Of a DNA stretch of 64,000 nucleotides, positions 8,252 through 18,738 are shown one piece after another. Source of the stretch: Streptomyces smyrnaeus (GTDB taxonomy: Bacteria; Actinomycetota; Actinomycetes; Streptomycetales; Streptomycetaceae); the NCBI RefSeq assembly GCF_017676345.1, contig NZ_JAFFZM010000003.1, positions 186,001-250,000 on the forward strand, written 5' to 3'. A program made the position numbers and the translations under genes. The notes below the pieces were generated by a model. It did no database searches. It saw nothing but the letters and a program-made list of their open reading frames with translations, and had not been told where the DNA came from. Within the stretch, counting starts at the first letter, position 1, and each line of letters begins with the position of its first letter.

Positions 8252-8631
8252 TGCCTTACGCGGCGATCACCTATCGGGTCAAGCCCGGTCACGAGGAGGA
8301 GATCGCGGAGATCTTCGCCAACTTCAAGCGCGTCGACACCCCCGACCTGCCCGGCGATGACGGCCGGGCCGCCGGACGGCTGCTGGGCACCGGCGTGTTC
8401 ATCAAGGACGACGTGATGGTGCGCGTCATCCACTACGAGGGCGACTTCGCGGCCGTCGGCAAGCACATGGCCCAGCAGAAGGGCGTCCACCTGCTGGAGG
8501 AGAAGCTCCAGCCCTACCTCGCGGAGCAGCGCGACACCGCCTCCCCCCAGGCGTTCGCCGCCTACTTCCGCGACGCCACCATGCGGTCCATCGCTCAGCT
8601 GACCGTGGACACGCACCCGGCCGGGAGCTGA
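8251..8631 (+). CDS. SchA/CurD-family protein
   Basis: 126 residues beginning MPYAAITYRVKPGHEEEIAE, the characteristic start of the SchA/CurD-like domain found in spore-pigment and pentangular polyphenol clusters. The domain is a small ferredoxin-like fold related to monooxygenases and cyclases; the biochemical role is poorly defined in the family. GAGGAATCT precedes the ATG, and the start overlaps the SDR stop (TGATG). A paralogue lies at 14107-14478 on the other strand (MPFAAITYDIKAGYEKE). Presence of this family supports a long-chain, multi-ring product. Family assignment is firm, function only suggestive. Confidence 0.85.
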   Translation: MPYAAITYRVKPGHEEEIAEIFANFKRVDTPDLPGDDGRAAGRLLGTGVFIKDDVMVRVIHYEGDFAAVGKHMAQQKGVHLLEEKLQPYLAEQRDTASPQAFAAYFRDATMRSIAQLTVDTHPAGS

Positions 8632-8635
8632 ACCG

Positions 8636-9097
8636 ATGGGGGTGGACGCTGTCCTCGGGGTGGCCGTTCTCCTCGGCAGCGGCGTCACGGCGGGGGTCCT
8701 CTTCGCCGTGGCGCTCAGCGTGCTGCCCGCGCTGTTCGCGATGGAGACGGGAACCTATGTGCACGCGCACAAGCTGCTGGGACGCAATTGGGACCCGACC
8801 ATGCCCGTCGTCGTACTGACCTCCACGGTGCTGGCCGCCGCCCTCGCCTTCGTCGCCGACGACGCCTCGGCCCGGGTGCTGTTCGCCGTCGCAGCGGTGT
8901 TGTCGCTGGGCGTCTCCGCCGTCTCCCACCTGGCCAACGTTCCCATAAACCGGCGGGTCAAGGCGGTGACCGACCCCACCGCGCTGCCCCACGACTGGGA
9001 GGACCCCCGCCCCCTGTGGCGCCGCTGGCACCTGCTGCGGACCGCGCTGTCCCTCGTCGCCCTGGTGCTGAACGCCGCAGCGGTGGCGGTGCTGTGA
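8636..9097 (+). CDS. DUF1772 anthrone-oxygenase-like membrane protein
   Basis: 153 residues with four hydrophobic segments (about 7-30, 58-78, 80-95, 132-152) and the motifs YVHAHKLLGRNWDP and NVPINRRV. This is the DUF1772 pattern, which includes fungal anthrone oxygenases; those oxidise anthrones to anthraquinones without a recognised cofactor. It ends the ACP operon, starting four bases after the SchA/CurD stop. The paralogue at 18251-18712 keeps YVHAHAFF and NVPVNKW. A membrane enzyme oxidising a ring to a quinone is a reasonable inference. Membrane topology is seen; activity is inferred. Confidence 0.75.
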   Translation: MGVDAVLGVAVLLGSGVTAGVLFAVALSVLPALFAMETGTYVHAHKLLGRNWDPTMPVVVLTSTVLAAALAFVADDASARVLFAVAAVLSLGVSAVSHLANVPINRRVKAVTDPTALPHDWEDPRPLWRRWHLLRTALSLVALVLNAAAVAVL

Positions 9098-9120
9098 CCC
9101 GCAGGAGGGGAAGTGCCCTG

Positions 9121-10281
9121 TCAGGGGGAGGGAGGGCGGTGCCCACTCATCACCGCGAGACTCTCGTCGCGGACCGGGTGCGAGGTGTCGCGGTCGGGGC
9201 GGTAGGGGGCGAGGTCGGGGACGGGCGCCCGACCGGTGAGCTCCCGCGCGGCGAGCGCGCCGAGGAGGGGAGCGAGCGTGACGCCGCTGTGGCTGACGAG
9301 GGTGTAGAGGCCGGGGGCCCCCGGGTGCGGACCGGCCAGGGGGAGGCCGTCCTCGGGGACGGGGCGCACGCCGATACGGGTGCCGCCCAGGGCGCGGAAG
9401 GCCGGAAGGACCGCGGAGCACCGGGTGAGCAGCTGCGCCTCGGCGGGGACAGGGGTTGCCGAGGTCGGGTCGAGGAGGGCGTCGACGGGCCAGGAGATGG
9501 CGCAGGCCCGGTTGCCGGGGGCGGGGCGCAGATCGACGCCGGGGGTGGCGACGATGGCGCGCAACGGTTCGGGCAGCGGTGTGGACTCGCCCACCAGGCC
9601 GGGGATCTGCCGCAGCGGCAGCCGCACCCCGGCCAGTTCGGCGATGCGTCCGGCGTCCGGGCCCGCGCAGTTGACGACGTGCTCGGCCTCGAAGCGCCGG
9701 CCGCGCGCCTCGGCTCCGCACACGCGCCCGCCGTCCCGCAGCAGTGCGGTCACGGGGCTGTCGTAGCGGATGTCGGCTCCCAGGGCCGCGGCGCGATCCA
9801 GCAGGGTACGTGCCAGGAGGGGCGCGTCGTACCAGGCGGCGTCGTCGTGCACGACGAGTTCGGAGGCGCGGCAGGAGGCCGGGTCGACGCCGGGTGCCAG
9901 GGCGCTCAACTCGCCGGGGTCGGCGCTGCGGCAGGGGTGCCCCCACTCGGCGAGGCGCTGGGCACGTGCGCGGAGGGTGCGCTGTTCCTCCTCGCTGTGG
10001 CCCCATTGGACGAGCGGCGCGGGGTGGCGCCATCCGGCGTCCCGCCCGACGCCGAGTTCCGACTCCAGTTCGCGGTGGAGCGCGGCGCTGCGCTGGTTGA
10101 GCAGGAAGTAGGAGAGCGGGGTCTTCAGATGGGTGACGTCGATGGAGAAGGTGGCGCCGGAGGTGCCCGGCGTACGGCCTCCGGCGTCGAGCACGGTGAC
10201 GCTGACGCCTGCCTCGGCCAGGCGGTGAGCGGTCGCGGCGCCCATCACTCCGGCACCGATGACGACGGCTCGGCTGGTCAT
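9121..10281 (-). CDS. FAD-dependent amino-acid oxidase (DAO family)
   Basis: 386 residues. FAD-binding [19 protein letters not shown] near the N-terminus and the C-terminal [20 protein letters not shown] pattern identify the glycine/D-amino-acid/sarcosine oxidase family, which oxidises amines to imines with release of hydrogen peroxide. The middle part [14 protein letters not shown] region ([13 protein letters not shown]) and [16 protein letters not shown] fit the family. It lies just downstream of an amino-acid ABC transporter on the same strand, so the transporter may deliver its substrate. It is transcribed against the surrounding PKS genes and may be a passenger catabolic unit or supply an amine precursor. 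Confidence 0.85.
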   Translation of the reverse strand: MTSRAVVIGAGVMGAATAHRLAEAGVSVTVLDAGGRTPGTSGATFSIDVTHLKTPLSYFLLNQRSAALHRELESELGVGRDAGWRHPAPLVQWGHSEEEQRTLRARAQRLAEWGHPCRSADPGELSALAPGVDPASCRASELVVHDDAAWYDAPLLARTLLDRAAALGADIRYDSPVTALLRDGGRVCGAEARGRRFEAEHVVNCAGPDAGRIAELAGVRLPLRQIPGLVGESTPLPEPLRAIVATPGVDLRPAPGNRACAISWPVDALLDPTSATPVPAEAQLLTRCSAVLPAFRALGGTRIGVRPVPEDGLPLAGPHPGAPGLYTLVSHSGVTLAPLLGALAARELTGRAPVPDLAPYRPDRDTSHPVRDESLAVMSGHRPPSP

Positions 10282-10363
10282 GCGGAAACTCCCTCGGGGG
10301 GTGGCGGTGGGGCGCAGGGCGGGCGGTGGCCCTTGCGGGGTGGTCAGCGGATCTGCGGGGCGG

Positions 10364-11137
10364 TCACAGGACCTTGCTCAAGAACGCGCGGGTGCGCTCG
10401 TGTCGCGGTGCGCCCAGTACGTCGGCCGGTGTTCCGGTCTCCACGACGATCCCGTCGTCCATGAACACCAGGGAGTCGCCGACCTCGCGGGCGAAGCCCA
10501 TCTCGTGGGTGACGACGACCATCGTCATGCCGTCCTCGGCGAGCGTCCGCATCACCTCCAGCACCTCGCCGACCAGTTCGGGGTCGAGTGCGGAGGTGGG
10601 CTCGTCGAAGAGCATCAGTTCGGGCTTCATGGCCAGGGCACGGGCGATGGCCACCCGCTGCTGCTGTCCACCGGAGAGCTGGGCGGGGTAGCTGTGCGCC
10701 TTGTCGGCGAGTCCGACGCGGGCGAGCAGTTCGGCGCCGCGCGCGTGTGCCTGCTCCTTCGGCTCCTTCCGGACCCGGAGGGGGGCCTCGACGACGTTGC
10801 CCAGCGCGGTCATGTGCGGGAAGAGGTTGAAGCGCTGGAAGACCATGCCGATGCCCTGGCGGCGGCGGGAGACGGCCTTTTCGCTCAGTTCGTGGAGCCG
10901 GCCGTCGCGCTCCTGGTAGCCGACCAACTCGTCGCGGACCCACAGCCGTCCCCGGTCTATGGTCTCCAGGTGGTTGATGCAGCGCAGGAAGGTCGACTTG
11001 CCGGACCCGGAGGGGCCCACCAGGCACATCACCTCTCCGGGTGCGACGGTCAGGTCGATGCCCTTGAGCACTTCGGTCCGGCCGAAGCTCTTGTGCACCC
11101 TCTCGGCTCTGATCAGCGGGGTCGTTGTGGTGGTCAA
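10364..11137 (-). CDS. Polar amino-acid ABC transporter, ATP-binding subunit
   Basis: 257 residues from a TTG start that overlaps the permease stop (TTGA) and follows AAGGAGA by seven bases. Walker A GPSGSGKS (41-48), the Q-loop FQRFNLFPH, signature LSGGQQQR, Walker B LMLFDEP and the switch histidine in VVVTHEMGF are all present. These are features of the GlnQ/HisP-type ATPases that drive polar amino-acid import. It works with the permease and lipoprotein encoded upstream. A longer in-frame extension exists upstream but runs antisense to nothing coding-like and through the permease gene, so the TTG start is preferred. Confidence 0.92.
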   Translation of the reverse strand: MTTTTTPLIRAERVHKSFGRTEVLKGIDLTVAPGEVMCLVGPSGSGKSTFLRCINHLETIDRGRLWVRDELVGYQERDGRLHELSEKAVSRRRQGIGMVFQRFNLFPHMTALGNVVEAPLRVRKEPKEQAHARGAELLARVGLADKAHSYPAQLSGGQQQRVAIARALAMKPELMLFDEPTSALDPELVGEVLEVMRTLAEDGMTMVVVTHEMGFAREVGDSLVFMDDGIVVETGTPADVLGAPRHERTRAFLSKVL

Positions 11138-12084
11138 CGTGCCGTCTCCTTGAGGTTCTTGCGGGCCGCCGCGCGCAGCCGCTGGAGCGGGGTGGGTGGC
11201 AGGTCGCGGCTGGCGCCGCGGCCGAAGCGGCGTTCCAGGTAGAACTGGCCGACGTTGAGCACGGAGGTCGCCACCAGGTACCAGAAGCAGGCGACGACCA
11301 GCAGCGGAACCTGCTGGAAGTTGCGCGAGTAGATGCCCTGGATGGAGGTCAGCAGCTCGGGTACGGCGATGGCGAAGACCAGCGAGGTGGTCTTGAGCAT
11401 GGAGATCGCCTGGTTGCCGGTGGGCGGGATGATGATGCGCAGCGCCTGCGGCAGGACGATGCGGCGCAGCGTCTGCCCGCGGGACATGCCCAGCGCCTGG
11501 GCGGCCTCGTTCTGGCCGTCGTCGACGGAGGTGATGCCCGCGCGGACGATCTCCGCCATGTACGCCGCCTCGTGCAGTCCGAGGCCGAGCACGGCTGCGG
11601 TGAGCTGGGTGATGAGGGTGTTCGTGTCGGCCTGGACGAACGTCGGCCCCCAGGGGACGCCGAGGCCCACGGTGGGGACGATCGCGGACAGGAAGTACCA
11701 GAACAGCAGCTGGACCAGTAGCGGGGTGCCGCGGAAGACCCAGATGTAGCACCAGCTCAGCTGGGCCAGGATGGGGTTCGAGGACATCCGCAGGACGGCG
11801 AGGACGACACCGCCGACGACACCGAGCGCCATGGCGAGCGCCGTCAGCAGCAGCGTGGTCCGCAGCCCCTCCATGATCACCGGCGAGAAGAGGAACTCGC
11901 CGACGGTCCCCCACTGCATACGGGAATTGGTGATCCATCCCTCCAAGAGGAAGACCAGCAGGAAGGTCACCACGATCGCGGCGACGCGCAGCCCCGGACG
12001 GCGCTGTGGAACGGCGCGGACGGACTCGGCCGCACGGCCGGGGCCGGCGCCGCCGGAGCCGGCACGCACAAGGGTCTCGGTCAT
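11134..12084 (-). CDS. Polar amino-acid ABC transporter, permease
   Basis: 316 residues with several membrane segments (about 34-52, 72-96, 110-135, 155-175, 260-280). The EAA loop [20 protein letters not shown] and the closing [16 protein letters not shown] segment are typical of HisM/GlnP permeases for polar amino acids. Both half-channels are probably supplied by a homodimer since only one permease is encoded. Its ATG overlaps the stop of the binding-protein gene (ATGA) and its stop overlaps the TTG of the ATPase gene, so the three transporter genes form one coupled operon. Confidence 0.92.
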   Translation of the reverse strand: MTETLVRAGSGGAGPGRAAESVRAVPQRRPGLRVAAIVVTFLLVFLLEGWITNSRMQWGTVGEFLFSPVIMEGLRTTLLLTALAMALGVVGGVVLAVLRMSSNPILAQLSWCYIWVFRGTPLLVQLLFWYFLSAIVPTVGLGVPWGPTFVQADTNTLITQLTAAVLGLGLHEAAYMAEIVRAGITSVDDGQNEAAQALGMSRGQTLRRIVLPQALRIIIPPTGNQAISMLKTTSLVFAIAVPELLTSIQGIYSRNFQQVPLLVVACFWYLVATSVLNVGQFYLERRFGRGASRDLPPTPLQRLRAAARKNLKETAR

Positions 12085-12992
12085 GCCGTGCCCCCGTTCA
12101 CCGTGGCGCGCTCAAGGGCCCCCGAGCGGATGTTCCACTGCTTGAGGATCTTCGCGTAGGTGCCGTTGTCCATGAGTTTCTGCAGGGCACCGCGGATGGC
12201 CCGTACCAAGGTCCGCTCCTCCTTGTTGATCAGGATTCCGTACGGCAGGAAGCGGTACGGCTCGCCGGCCGTGCGGAACCTGCCGTGCGACATCTCCGCC
12301 TGGTAGACGACGGTGGGGGTGCCGCCGACGAACGCGTCGGCGCGGCCGGTGGACAGGGCCTGGAAGCAGCCCACGGAGTCGGGGAAGACCAGCTTCTCCA
12401 GCTCCGGCTTGCCGGCCGCCGCGCACTTCTTCGCCTGCGCCGTCACGTCGTCCACCTGCGAGGTGCCCTGCTCGACGGCGATCCGGCTGCCGCACATGCC
12501 GGCCAGCGAGTCGATGTCGTCGGCCGCCTTCTCGGAGGCCAGGATCGAGCTGCTGGTCTTCATGTAGTCGACGAAGGTGACCTGCTCCTGGCGCTCCTTC
12601 TTGTCGAGCATGGCCTGGATCGCCACGTCGTAGCGGTGGGATTTGACGCCGCCGATGATGCTGTCGAAGTTCGCCTGCACCAGGTGCACGCGGACGCCGA
12701 GGATCTGGCCGATCGCCCGGATCAGATCGGGTTCGGCGCCGATGACGGTCTTGTTGTCGATGTCCAGGAGGGACAGCGGCGGGTAGTCGTTGCCGACGGC
12801 GGAGGTGAGTGACCCTTTGTCGCGAATGTCCGCCGGGAGCAGCGAGCGGAGTGCGGGGTCGACGCGCTGGGTGGGCACCTTGGACTGGTTGACGGTCGCG
12901 GTGCCGCCGCAGGCCGTCGCGGTCGAGGTGAGCAGCGCCGCGAGCGCCAGGGGAAGTGCGGCGGCACGGGCCCGCGTATGCCTTCCGGGCAC
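12081..12992 (-). CDS. Polar amino-acid ABC transporter, substrate-binding lipoprotein
   Basis: 303 residues from a GTG start at 12992, preceded by AAGGGAGG; this start gives an immediate signal peptide with basic residues, a hydrophobic stretch and a lipobox-like TATAC with Cys28. The body has the family-3 solute-binding pattern: [26 protein letters not shown] and [10 protein letters not shown]. It would capture an amino acid outside the membrane and deliver it to the permease. The gene opens the operon that includes permease, ATPase and amino-acid oxidase, and diverges from the LysR gene. The exact ligand cannot be read. Confidence 0.9.
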   Translation of the reverse strand: MPGRHTRARAAALPLALAALLTSTATACGGTATVNQSKVPTQRVDPALRSLLPADIRDKGSLTSAVGNDYPPLSLLDIDNKTVIGAEPDLIRAIGQILGVRVHLVQANFDSIIGGVKSHRYDVAIQAMLDKKERQEQVTFVDYMKTSSSILASEKAADDIDSLAGMCGSRIAVEQGTSQVDDVTAQAKKCAAAGKPELEKLVFPDSVGCFQALSTGRADAFVGGTPTVVYQAEMSHGRFRTAGEPYRFLPYGILINKEERTLVRAIRGALQKLMDNGTYAKILKQWNIRSGALERATVNGGTA

Positions 12993-13122
12993 GGTGCCTC
13001 CCTTCTGCAGCTGCTGGTCAGGGCCGGGGCTGGGCTGGTGGACGCCCAATCTGCGGGATGGCGGAGGCCCAGGCAAGGTCAAAGAGAATGAACGTTGCCC
13101 AACAGAGTGTTAAGTTCAGCTG
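12993..13122. promoter_or_regulatory. Divergent promoter region between the transporter operon and lysR
   Basis: The 130-base gap between two divergent genes contains an AT-richer stretch around 13083-13120 with GTTGCCCAAC at 13093-13102, a short dyad (GTTG/CAAC). LysR regulators commonly bind such divergent regions at T-N11-A dyads. The assignment is positional. Confidence 0.35.
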
Positions 13123-14076
13123 ATGCTGACTCCGCCGCAGCTGCAGGCCATATGCGAGGTGGTCGCCGCCGGTTCCTTCCGTACGGCCGCCCAGCGCCTC
13201 GGCTACACGCCCTCCGCCGTCTCCCAGCAGATCTCCACCGTCGAACGCGCCCTGGGCGTGCAGCTGTTCGAGCGCTCACCGCGCAGCGTGCGGCCCACCC
13301 CCGCCGGGCTGCAGCTCGCCCGGCGCGCCGGACGTCTGCTGGCCGACCTGTCGGCGACGGAGAACGAGATGCGTGCCTACGCCGCCGCCGAGCGCGGACG
13401 ACTGCGGCTGGGCAGCTTCTGGTCCGCGGGATTCCGGCTGGTGCCGACGGTGCTGACGGGGTTCCTCCGCGATCGGCCGGAGGTCGAGGTGCGCTACGAG
13501 GAGGGCGACCCGCAGGTCACGGTCCCCGCCGTGCTGGAGGGGCGGCTGGACCTGGCCGTGATCTTCGAGTACGGCGTGGTGCCGCACAACTGGCCCGAGG
13601 GCCTGGAGCACACACTCGTGCTGGAGGAGCCGCTCCACCTGCTTCTCCCCGCGACCCACCCCCTCGCCGGACGCCCGCATCTGCGCCTGGCCGAGCTGCG
13701 GGACGAGCGCTGGATCAGCTACCACGAGGACACCGACGCCGCGCGCTGTCTGCGTCACATCTGCGCCGCCGGCGGCTTCCTGCCCGAGGTGCTCTTCCGT
13801 ACCAACGACTACAACCTGCCCTACGAACTGGTCCGGCAGGGGCTGGGCGTGGCCATCGCGCCCGAGCTCGCCGTGGTGGACGCCCCGAGCACGTCCAAGG
13901 CACCAGGGACGCGCCTGGTCCGGCTCACCGACCCCAGCCACACCCGTCGCGTCTACGCCACCCGACGCACCACCGATCCCAACCCGTTCCTCCCGCAGGC
14001 CCTCGATCTGCTGCACGCCGCCGCGGCCGCGCTCCCCGAACGGGACGAGCGGGAGTGCGGCACGGTGACCGGCTGA
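13123..14076 (+). CDS. LysR-family transcriptional regulator
   Basis: 317 residues. Residues 1-60 are the LysR winged helix-turn-helix (LQAICEVVAAGSFRTAAQRL then SAVSQQISTVERALG). The remainder is the periplasmic-binding-like effector domain, with LRLGSFWSAGFRLVP at the linker and a YELVRQGLGVAIAPE segment. It diverges from the amino-acid transporter operon and very probably controls it with an amino acid or its oxidation product as ligand. No close tie to the polyketide genes is visible. It ends 31 bases before the convergent SchA/CurD gene. Confidence 0.93.
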   Translation: MLTPPQLQAICEVVAAGSFRTAAQRLGYTPSAVSQQISTVERALGVQLFERSPRSVRPTPAGLQLARRAGRLLADLSATENEMRAYAAAERGRLRLGSFWSAGFRLVPTVLTGFLRDRPEVEVRYEEGDPQVTVPAVLEGRLDLAVIFEYGVVPHNWPEGLEHTLVLEEPLHLLLPATHPLAGRPHLRLAELRDERWISYHEDTDAARCLRHICAAGGFLPEVLFRTNDYNLPYELVRQGLGVAIAPELAVVDAPSTSKAPGTRLVRLTDPSHTRRVYATRRTTDPNPFLPQALDLLHAAAAALPERDERECGTVTG

Positions 14077-14106
14077 ACGGCGGCGCAGCGGCGGCGAACG
14101 GTCTCG

Positions 14107-14478
14107 TCAGGCGGCGTCCCGGACCGACATCTGCGCCATACAGGTCAGCAGGGAGCGGCGGAAGGTGGCGACGAAGCCCTCGACGGTGTCGGTCGCGCGG
14201 GGCCGGGACAGATACGGGGCCAGCTTCTCCTCCACCTCACGCACTCCCGGCTGGGTCGCCATGTGCCGGGCGATGGCGTCCAGGTCGCCCTCGTACTCGA
14301 TGACCCGCACCATCGTGTCGTCGCGGATGAAGACCGCGGTGGACAGGATGCGCGCCGTCTCGCCGCCCGACTCGTCCTGGACGACGGGTGAGCCGACCCG
14401 GCGGAAGTTGCCGAAGATCTCCGATATCTCCTTCTCGTACCCCGCCTTGATGTCGTAGGTGATGGCGGCGAACGGCAT
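14107..14478 (-). CDS. SchA/CurD-family protein (second copy)
   Basis: 123 residues, start MPFAAITYDIKAGYEKE, with GAGGAG upstream of the ATG. It aligns along its whole length with the SchA/CurD protein at 8251-8631 (shared IFIRDD/FIKDD, MVRVI-YEGD, HMA-QPGV/QKGV and EEKL-PYL). The family occurs in spore-pigment and pentangular polyphenol clusters with an unsettled role in cyclisation or oxidation. It is alone on the minus strand, opposite the cupin-KS operon. The two copies may act as a heteromer or on different rings. Confidence 0.82.
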   Translation of the reverse strand: MPFAAITYDIKAGYEKEISEIFGNFRRVGSPVVQDESGGETARILSTAVFIRDDTMVRVIEYEGDLDAIARHMATQPGVREVEEKLAPYLSRPRATDTVEGFVATFRRSLLTCMAQMSVRDAA

Positions 14479-14560
14479 AGCTGCTCCTCGCTGGTCGCGA
14501 ACACGGATCCCTGTGGGGCCATGTCGCCGCACTCCGCTCGCTGAGCGCTAGAGCGGTGCT

Positions 14561-14603
14561 GGGGGAGCGCCCCGTCGGGGGCGCGGGGAACTGCGCGACA
14601 AGC
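14561..14603 (-). repeat. Interspersed Streptomyces-type repeat, inverted copy
   Basis: Read on the minus strand, this is nearly the same as 6741-6773: both contain GTCGCGCAGTTCCCCGCGCC. Here it is followed by a GGGGGCGC/GCGCCCC-type palindrome able to form a stem. It lies between the divergent SchA/CurD and cupin genes and could affect transcript ends. Function unknown. Confidence 0.6.
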
Positions 14604-14666
14604 CACAACTCACCCGCAGTCCGGGGACCACGGACAGGGGCAGCCCCTCATCGGCATCAACGGCGG

Positions 14667-14684
14667 TTCGAGCGGACTTGTAGG
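14667..14684. promoter_or_regulatory. Possible SARP heptamer pair upstream of the KS operon
   Basis: TTCGAGC and TTGTAGG stand with a 4-base spacer (11-base pitch), 57-74 bases before the GTG of the cupin gene that opens the ketosynthase operon. The first heptamer matches the common SARP core; the second matches only partly. Confidence 0.35.
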
Positions 14685-14740
14685 CGCGGCTGCGACGGTG
14701 CACGGCGCTGCCAGCGACAGCCGATGAGGAGGCGGGGTCA

Positions 14741-15175
14741 GTGACCACCGAAATCACGCGCACCGTCCGGGTGCACGCCGACGACGTCGAGGCCAACACC
14801 CGGCGCGGCGGCGACATCAGGACCACGCTCAGCCCGAAGACCACGGGATGCACCAGCGGTTTCGGCGGGGTGCTGAGCCTGGAGCCGGGCGAACACGTCA
14901 CCGAGCACTACCACCCCTACTCCGAGGAGTTCCTGCACGTCGTCACCGGCCGGCTGGAGATGACGATGGACGGCCAGGTCGTGCAGCTGGGCCCCGGCGA
15001 CTCGCTGCTGGTGCCCATCGGGGTGCGCCATCGGCTGGTCAACACCGGCACCGAGAGCGCGCACGCCGCCTTCCACCTCTCGCCGCTGGCGCCCCGCCCC
15101 GACCTCGGACACGTCGACACCGAGAAGGTGGCACGGCCCGAGCAGCCCAACCCGTCGGTCGGCGGTGCCTCGTGA
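14741..15175 (+). CDS. Cupin-domain polyketide cyclase-like protein
   Basis: 144 residues from GTG at 14741, with GAGGAGG seven bases or so upstream. A single cupin barrel is clear: the first metal motif [16 protein letters not shown] gives His-His-Glu ligands, and the second motif ends in RHRLVN. Cupin proteins are regular members of pentangular polyphenol and angucycline clusters, where some act in cyclisation or metal-dependent oxidation. The stop overlaps the GTG of the KS-alpha gene (GTGA), so it is translated with the minimal PKS. Cyclase function is inferred from context. Confidence 0.82.
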   Translation: MTTEITRTVRVHADDVEANTRRGGDIRTTLSPKTTGCTSGFGGVLSLEPGEHVTEHYHPYSEEFLHVVTGRLEMTMDGQVVQLGPGDSLLVPIGVRHRLVNTGTESAHAAFHLSPLAPRPDLGHVDTEKVARPEQPNPSVGGAS

Positions 15176-16473
15176 CCCGTGACGCAGCGACCGGCCGCCG
15201 CGCCGTCGTCACCGGCGTCGGGGTGGTCGCACCCGGCGGGGTGGGTCGGGAGGCGTTCTGGAAGCTGCTGTCCGACGGCCGTACCGCCACCCGCCGCATC
15301 TCGCTGTTCGATCCCACCGGCTTCCGCTCCCGGATGGCGGCCGAGGCCGACTTCGACCCGGTCGCCGCCGGCCTCACCCCGCGGCAGATCCGCCGTATGG
15401 ACCGGGCCGCGCAGTTCGCCGTCGTCGGTGCCCGGGAGGCCGTGGAGGACAGCGGCTACGACTTCGCCGCCGCCGACCCGGCCCGCACCGGGGTGAGCAT
15501 CGGCAGCGCGGTGGGCTGCACCATGGGCCTGGAGGAGGAGTACGTCCTGCTCAGCGACGCCGGAAAGCACTGGCTGGTCGACCACACCTACGGCGTGCCG
15601 CATCTGTACGGCTACATGGTGCCCTCCACCCTCGCTGTCGAGGTCGCCTGGGAGGTCGGCGCCGAGGGCCCGGTGGCGCTCGTGTCCACCGGCTGCACCT
15701 CCGGGCTGGACTCCATCGGGCACGGCGTGCAGCTGATCGAGGAGGGCAGCAGCGACGTGGTGCTGGCCGGCGCCACCGACGCGCCGCTCTCCCCGATCAC
15801 CTCGGCTTGCTTCGACGCCATCAAGGCCACCTCCCCCAACAACGACGACCCCGAGCACGCCTCCCGGCCCTTCGACGCCGAACGGGACGGCTTCGTCCTC
15901 GGCGAGGGCGCCGCCGTACTGGTGCTGGAGGAGAAGGCGGCGGCCGAGGCGCGCGGGGCACGGATCTATGGGGAGATCGTCGGCTACGCGGGCCGCAGCA
16001 ACGCCTTCCACATGACCGGTCTGAAGGCCAACGGACGCGAGATGGCCGAGGCCATCCGGGTCTGCCTCGACCGCGCCCGGCTCGATGCGACGGCCGTCGA
16101 CTACATCAACGCGCACGGCTCCGGCACCAAGCAGAACGACCGCCACGAGACCGCCGCGTTCAAGCGCAGCCTGGGCGAACACGCCTACCGGGTCCCGGTC
16201 AGCTCCATCAAGTCCATGGTGGGCCACTCGCTGGGTGCCATCGGCTCCATCGAGGTGGCCGCCTGCGCACTGGCCCTCGACCGGCAGGTCGTGCCGCCCA
16301 CCGCGAATCTGCACAACTCCGACCCCGAGTGCGACCTGGACTACGTACCGCTCACCGCGCGCGAGCACCCCATGGACGTGGTCCTCAGCGTCGGCAGCGG
16401 CTTCGGCGGCTTCCAGAGCGCCACCGTGCTGGCCCGGCCCGGAGTTGTGGCCTACGAGGGGAGGTCCGCATGA
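15172..16473 (+). CDS. Type II PKS ketosynthase alpha
   Basis: 433 residues from a GTG overlapping the cupin stop. Active-site Cys175 in [10 protein letters not shown], His315 in YINAHGSGT, Lys347 in [10 protein letters not shown] and His352 in GHSLGA make it a competent decarboxylating condensing enzyme. With KS-beta it repeatedly condenses malonyl-ACP into a linear poly-beta-ketone. Length and sequence are typical of aromatic PKS enzymes. The stop overlaps the KS-beta ATG, as usual for the heterodimer. The partner ACP is unusually distant, at 7209-7478. Function is certain; chain length depends on the partner. Confidence 0.98.
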   Translation: MTRDAATGRRAVVTGVGVVAPGGVGREAFWKLLSDGRTATRRISLFDPTGFRSRMAAEADFDPVAAGLTPRQIRRMDRAAQFAVVGAREAVEDSGYDFAAADPARTGVSIGSAVGCTMGLEEEYVLLSDAGKHWLVDHTYGVPHLYGYMVPSTLAVEVAWEVGAEGPVALVSTGCTSGLDSIGHGVQLIEEGSSDVVLAGATDAPLSPITSACFDAIKATSPNNDDPEHASRPFDAERDGFVLGEGAAVLVLEEKAAAEARGARIYGEIVGYAGRSNAFHMTGLKANGREMAEAIRVCLDRARLDATAVDYINAHGSGTKQNDRHETAAFKRSLGEHAYRVPVSSIKSMVGHSLGAIGSIEVAACALALDRQVVPPTANLHNSDPECDLDYVPLTAREHPMDVVLSVGSGFGGFQSATVLARPGVVAYEGRSA

Positions 16474-17762
16474 GCCCCACCGCGACCACCGGGACGATGC
16501 CGGTCTCCGCGACCGGCGTCACCGCCCCGACCCGCGCCCCCGTCATCACCGGACTCGGCGTCCTGGCGCCCACCGGCATCGGCACCGAGGAGCACTGGCG
16601 CGCGGTGCTGGCGGGCCGCTCCGCCATCGACCGGATCACCCTCTTCGACCCGAGCCCCTACCCGGTGCGGCTCGCCGGCCAGGTACCCGGCTTCGAGGCG
16701 AAGGGGCGGGTGCCCAGCAGGCTCATCCAGCAGACGGACCGCTGGACCCATCTGGGGCTGGCGGCGGCGGAGGCCGCCATCGCCGATGCGCAGGTGACCC
16801 CCGCCGAACTGCCCGAGTACGAGATGGCCGTGGTCACCTCCAGCTCCTCCGGCGGCACCGAGTTCGGCCAGCACGAGATGGAGAACCTCTACCAGCACGC
16901 CCCCGACTGGGTGGGCGCCTACCAGTCCATCGCCTGGTTCTACGCGGCCACCACCGGCCAGGTCTCCATCCGGCACGGGATGCGCGGCCCGTGCGGTGTG
17001 CTGTGCTGCGAACAGGCCGGTGGGCTCGACGCCATCGGCCAGGCCCGGCGGCTGATCCGTACCGGCGCCAAGCTGGTGATGACCGGCGGCACCGACGCCT
17101 CGCTGTGCCCCTACGGGCTGACCGCGCAGCTGACCACCGGGCAGCTGTCCACCGTGCAGGACCCGGCGCGCGCCTATCTGCCGTTCGACGCCGACGCCTG
17201 CGGCTATCTGCCCGGCGAGGGCGGCGCGCTGCTCGTCGTCGAGGACGCCGAGGCGGCCGAGGCCCGCGGTGCCGCGCACATCTACGGCCGGGTGCTGGGC
17301 TACGCCGCCGGCTTCGACCCGCCGCCGGGCTCGGAGCGCGGCCCGGTGCTGGGCCGTACCGTCCGCTCCGCGCTCGCCGACGCCCGGCTGGACGCGGCCG
17401 ACGTGGACGTCGTGTTCGCCGACGCGCTCGGCGTCCCGGAGGCCGACCGCGCCGAGGCCGAGGCGCTGACCGAGGTGTTCGGGCCGCGCGGGGTGCCCGT
17501 GACCGCCCCCAAGACGCTGACCGGACGGCTCTACGGCGGGGGAGCGGCACTGGACGCGGCCACCGCGCTGCTCGCACTGCGCGACCAGACCGTCCCGCAC
17601 ACCGCGGGCCCGGCCGCGGCAGCCCCCGGATACGAGATCGACCTGGTGCTCGGCGAGCCCCGCCCGACCGAGCTGCGTACCGCTCTGGTCGTCGCCCGCG
17701 GCCACGGCGGCTTCAACGCCGCACTCGTGCTGGGACACGCGCAGCAAAACCGCGACAAGTGA
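16470..17762 (+). CDS. Type II PKS ketosynthase beta / chain length factor
   Basis: 430 residues. At the position of the KS-alpha catalytic cysteine it has Gln182 (CCEQAGGLD), the hallmark of chain length factors, which decarboxylate malonyl-ACP and set product length. Aligning [15 protein letters not shown] with the actinorhodin KS-beta puts Thr130, Gly133 and Met137 at the gate positions occupied there by Phe109, Thr112 and Phe116. Two Phe and one Thr are replaced by residues with less bulk or more flexibility, so a chain longer than an octaketide is expected; this fits a 24-26-carbon polyphenol. The ATG overlaps the KS-alpha stop. A longer N-terminus (about 22 residues) than usual precedes the first strand. 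Confidence 0.97.
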   Translation: MSPTATTGTMPVSATGVTAPTRAPVITGLGVLAPTGIGTEEHWRAVLAGRSAIDRITLFDPSPYPVRLAGQVPGFEAKGRVPSRLIQQTDRWTHLGLAAAEAAIADAQVTPAELPEYEMAVVTSSSSGGTEFGQHEMENLYQHAPDWVGAYQSIAWFYAATTGQVSIRHGMRGPCGVLCCEQAGGLDAIGQARRLIRTGAKLVMTGGTDASLCPYGLTAQLTTGQLSTVQDPARAYLPFDADACGYLPGEGGALLVVEDAEAAEARGAAHIYGRVLGYAAGFDPPPGSERGPVLGRTVRSALADARLDAADVDVVFADALGVPEADRAEAEALTEVFGPRGVPVTAPKTLTGRLYGGGAALDAATALLALRDQTVPHTAGPAAAAPGYEIDLVLGEPRPTELRTALVVARGHGGFNAALVLGHAQQNRDK

Positions 17763-18712
<950 letters not shown>

Positions 18713-18738
18713 CCTACGAACCGCTTAAGGAGACACTC

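Noticed and set aside
11138..11938. N-terminal extension of the ABC ATPase frame through the permease gene
   Set aside because: The permease is well supported in the other frame. The TTG at 11137 with a good ribosome site gives a normal ATPase N-terminus.
14917..16368. 483-codon minus-strand frame opposite KS-alpha
   Set aside because: It is antisense to a ketosynthase with all catalytic residues and has no recognisable domain.
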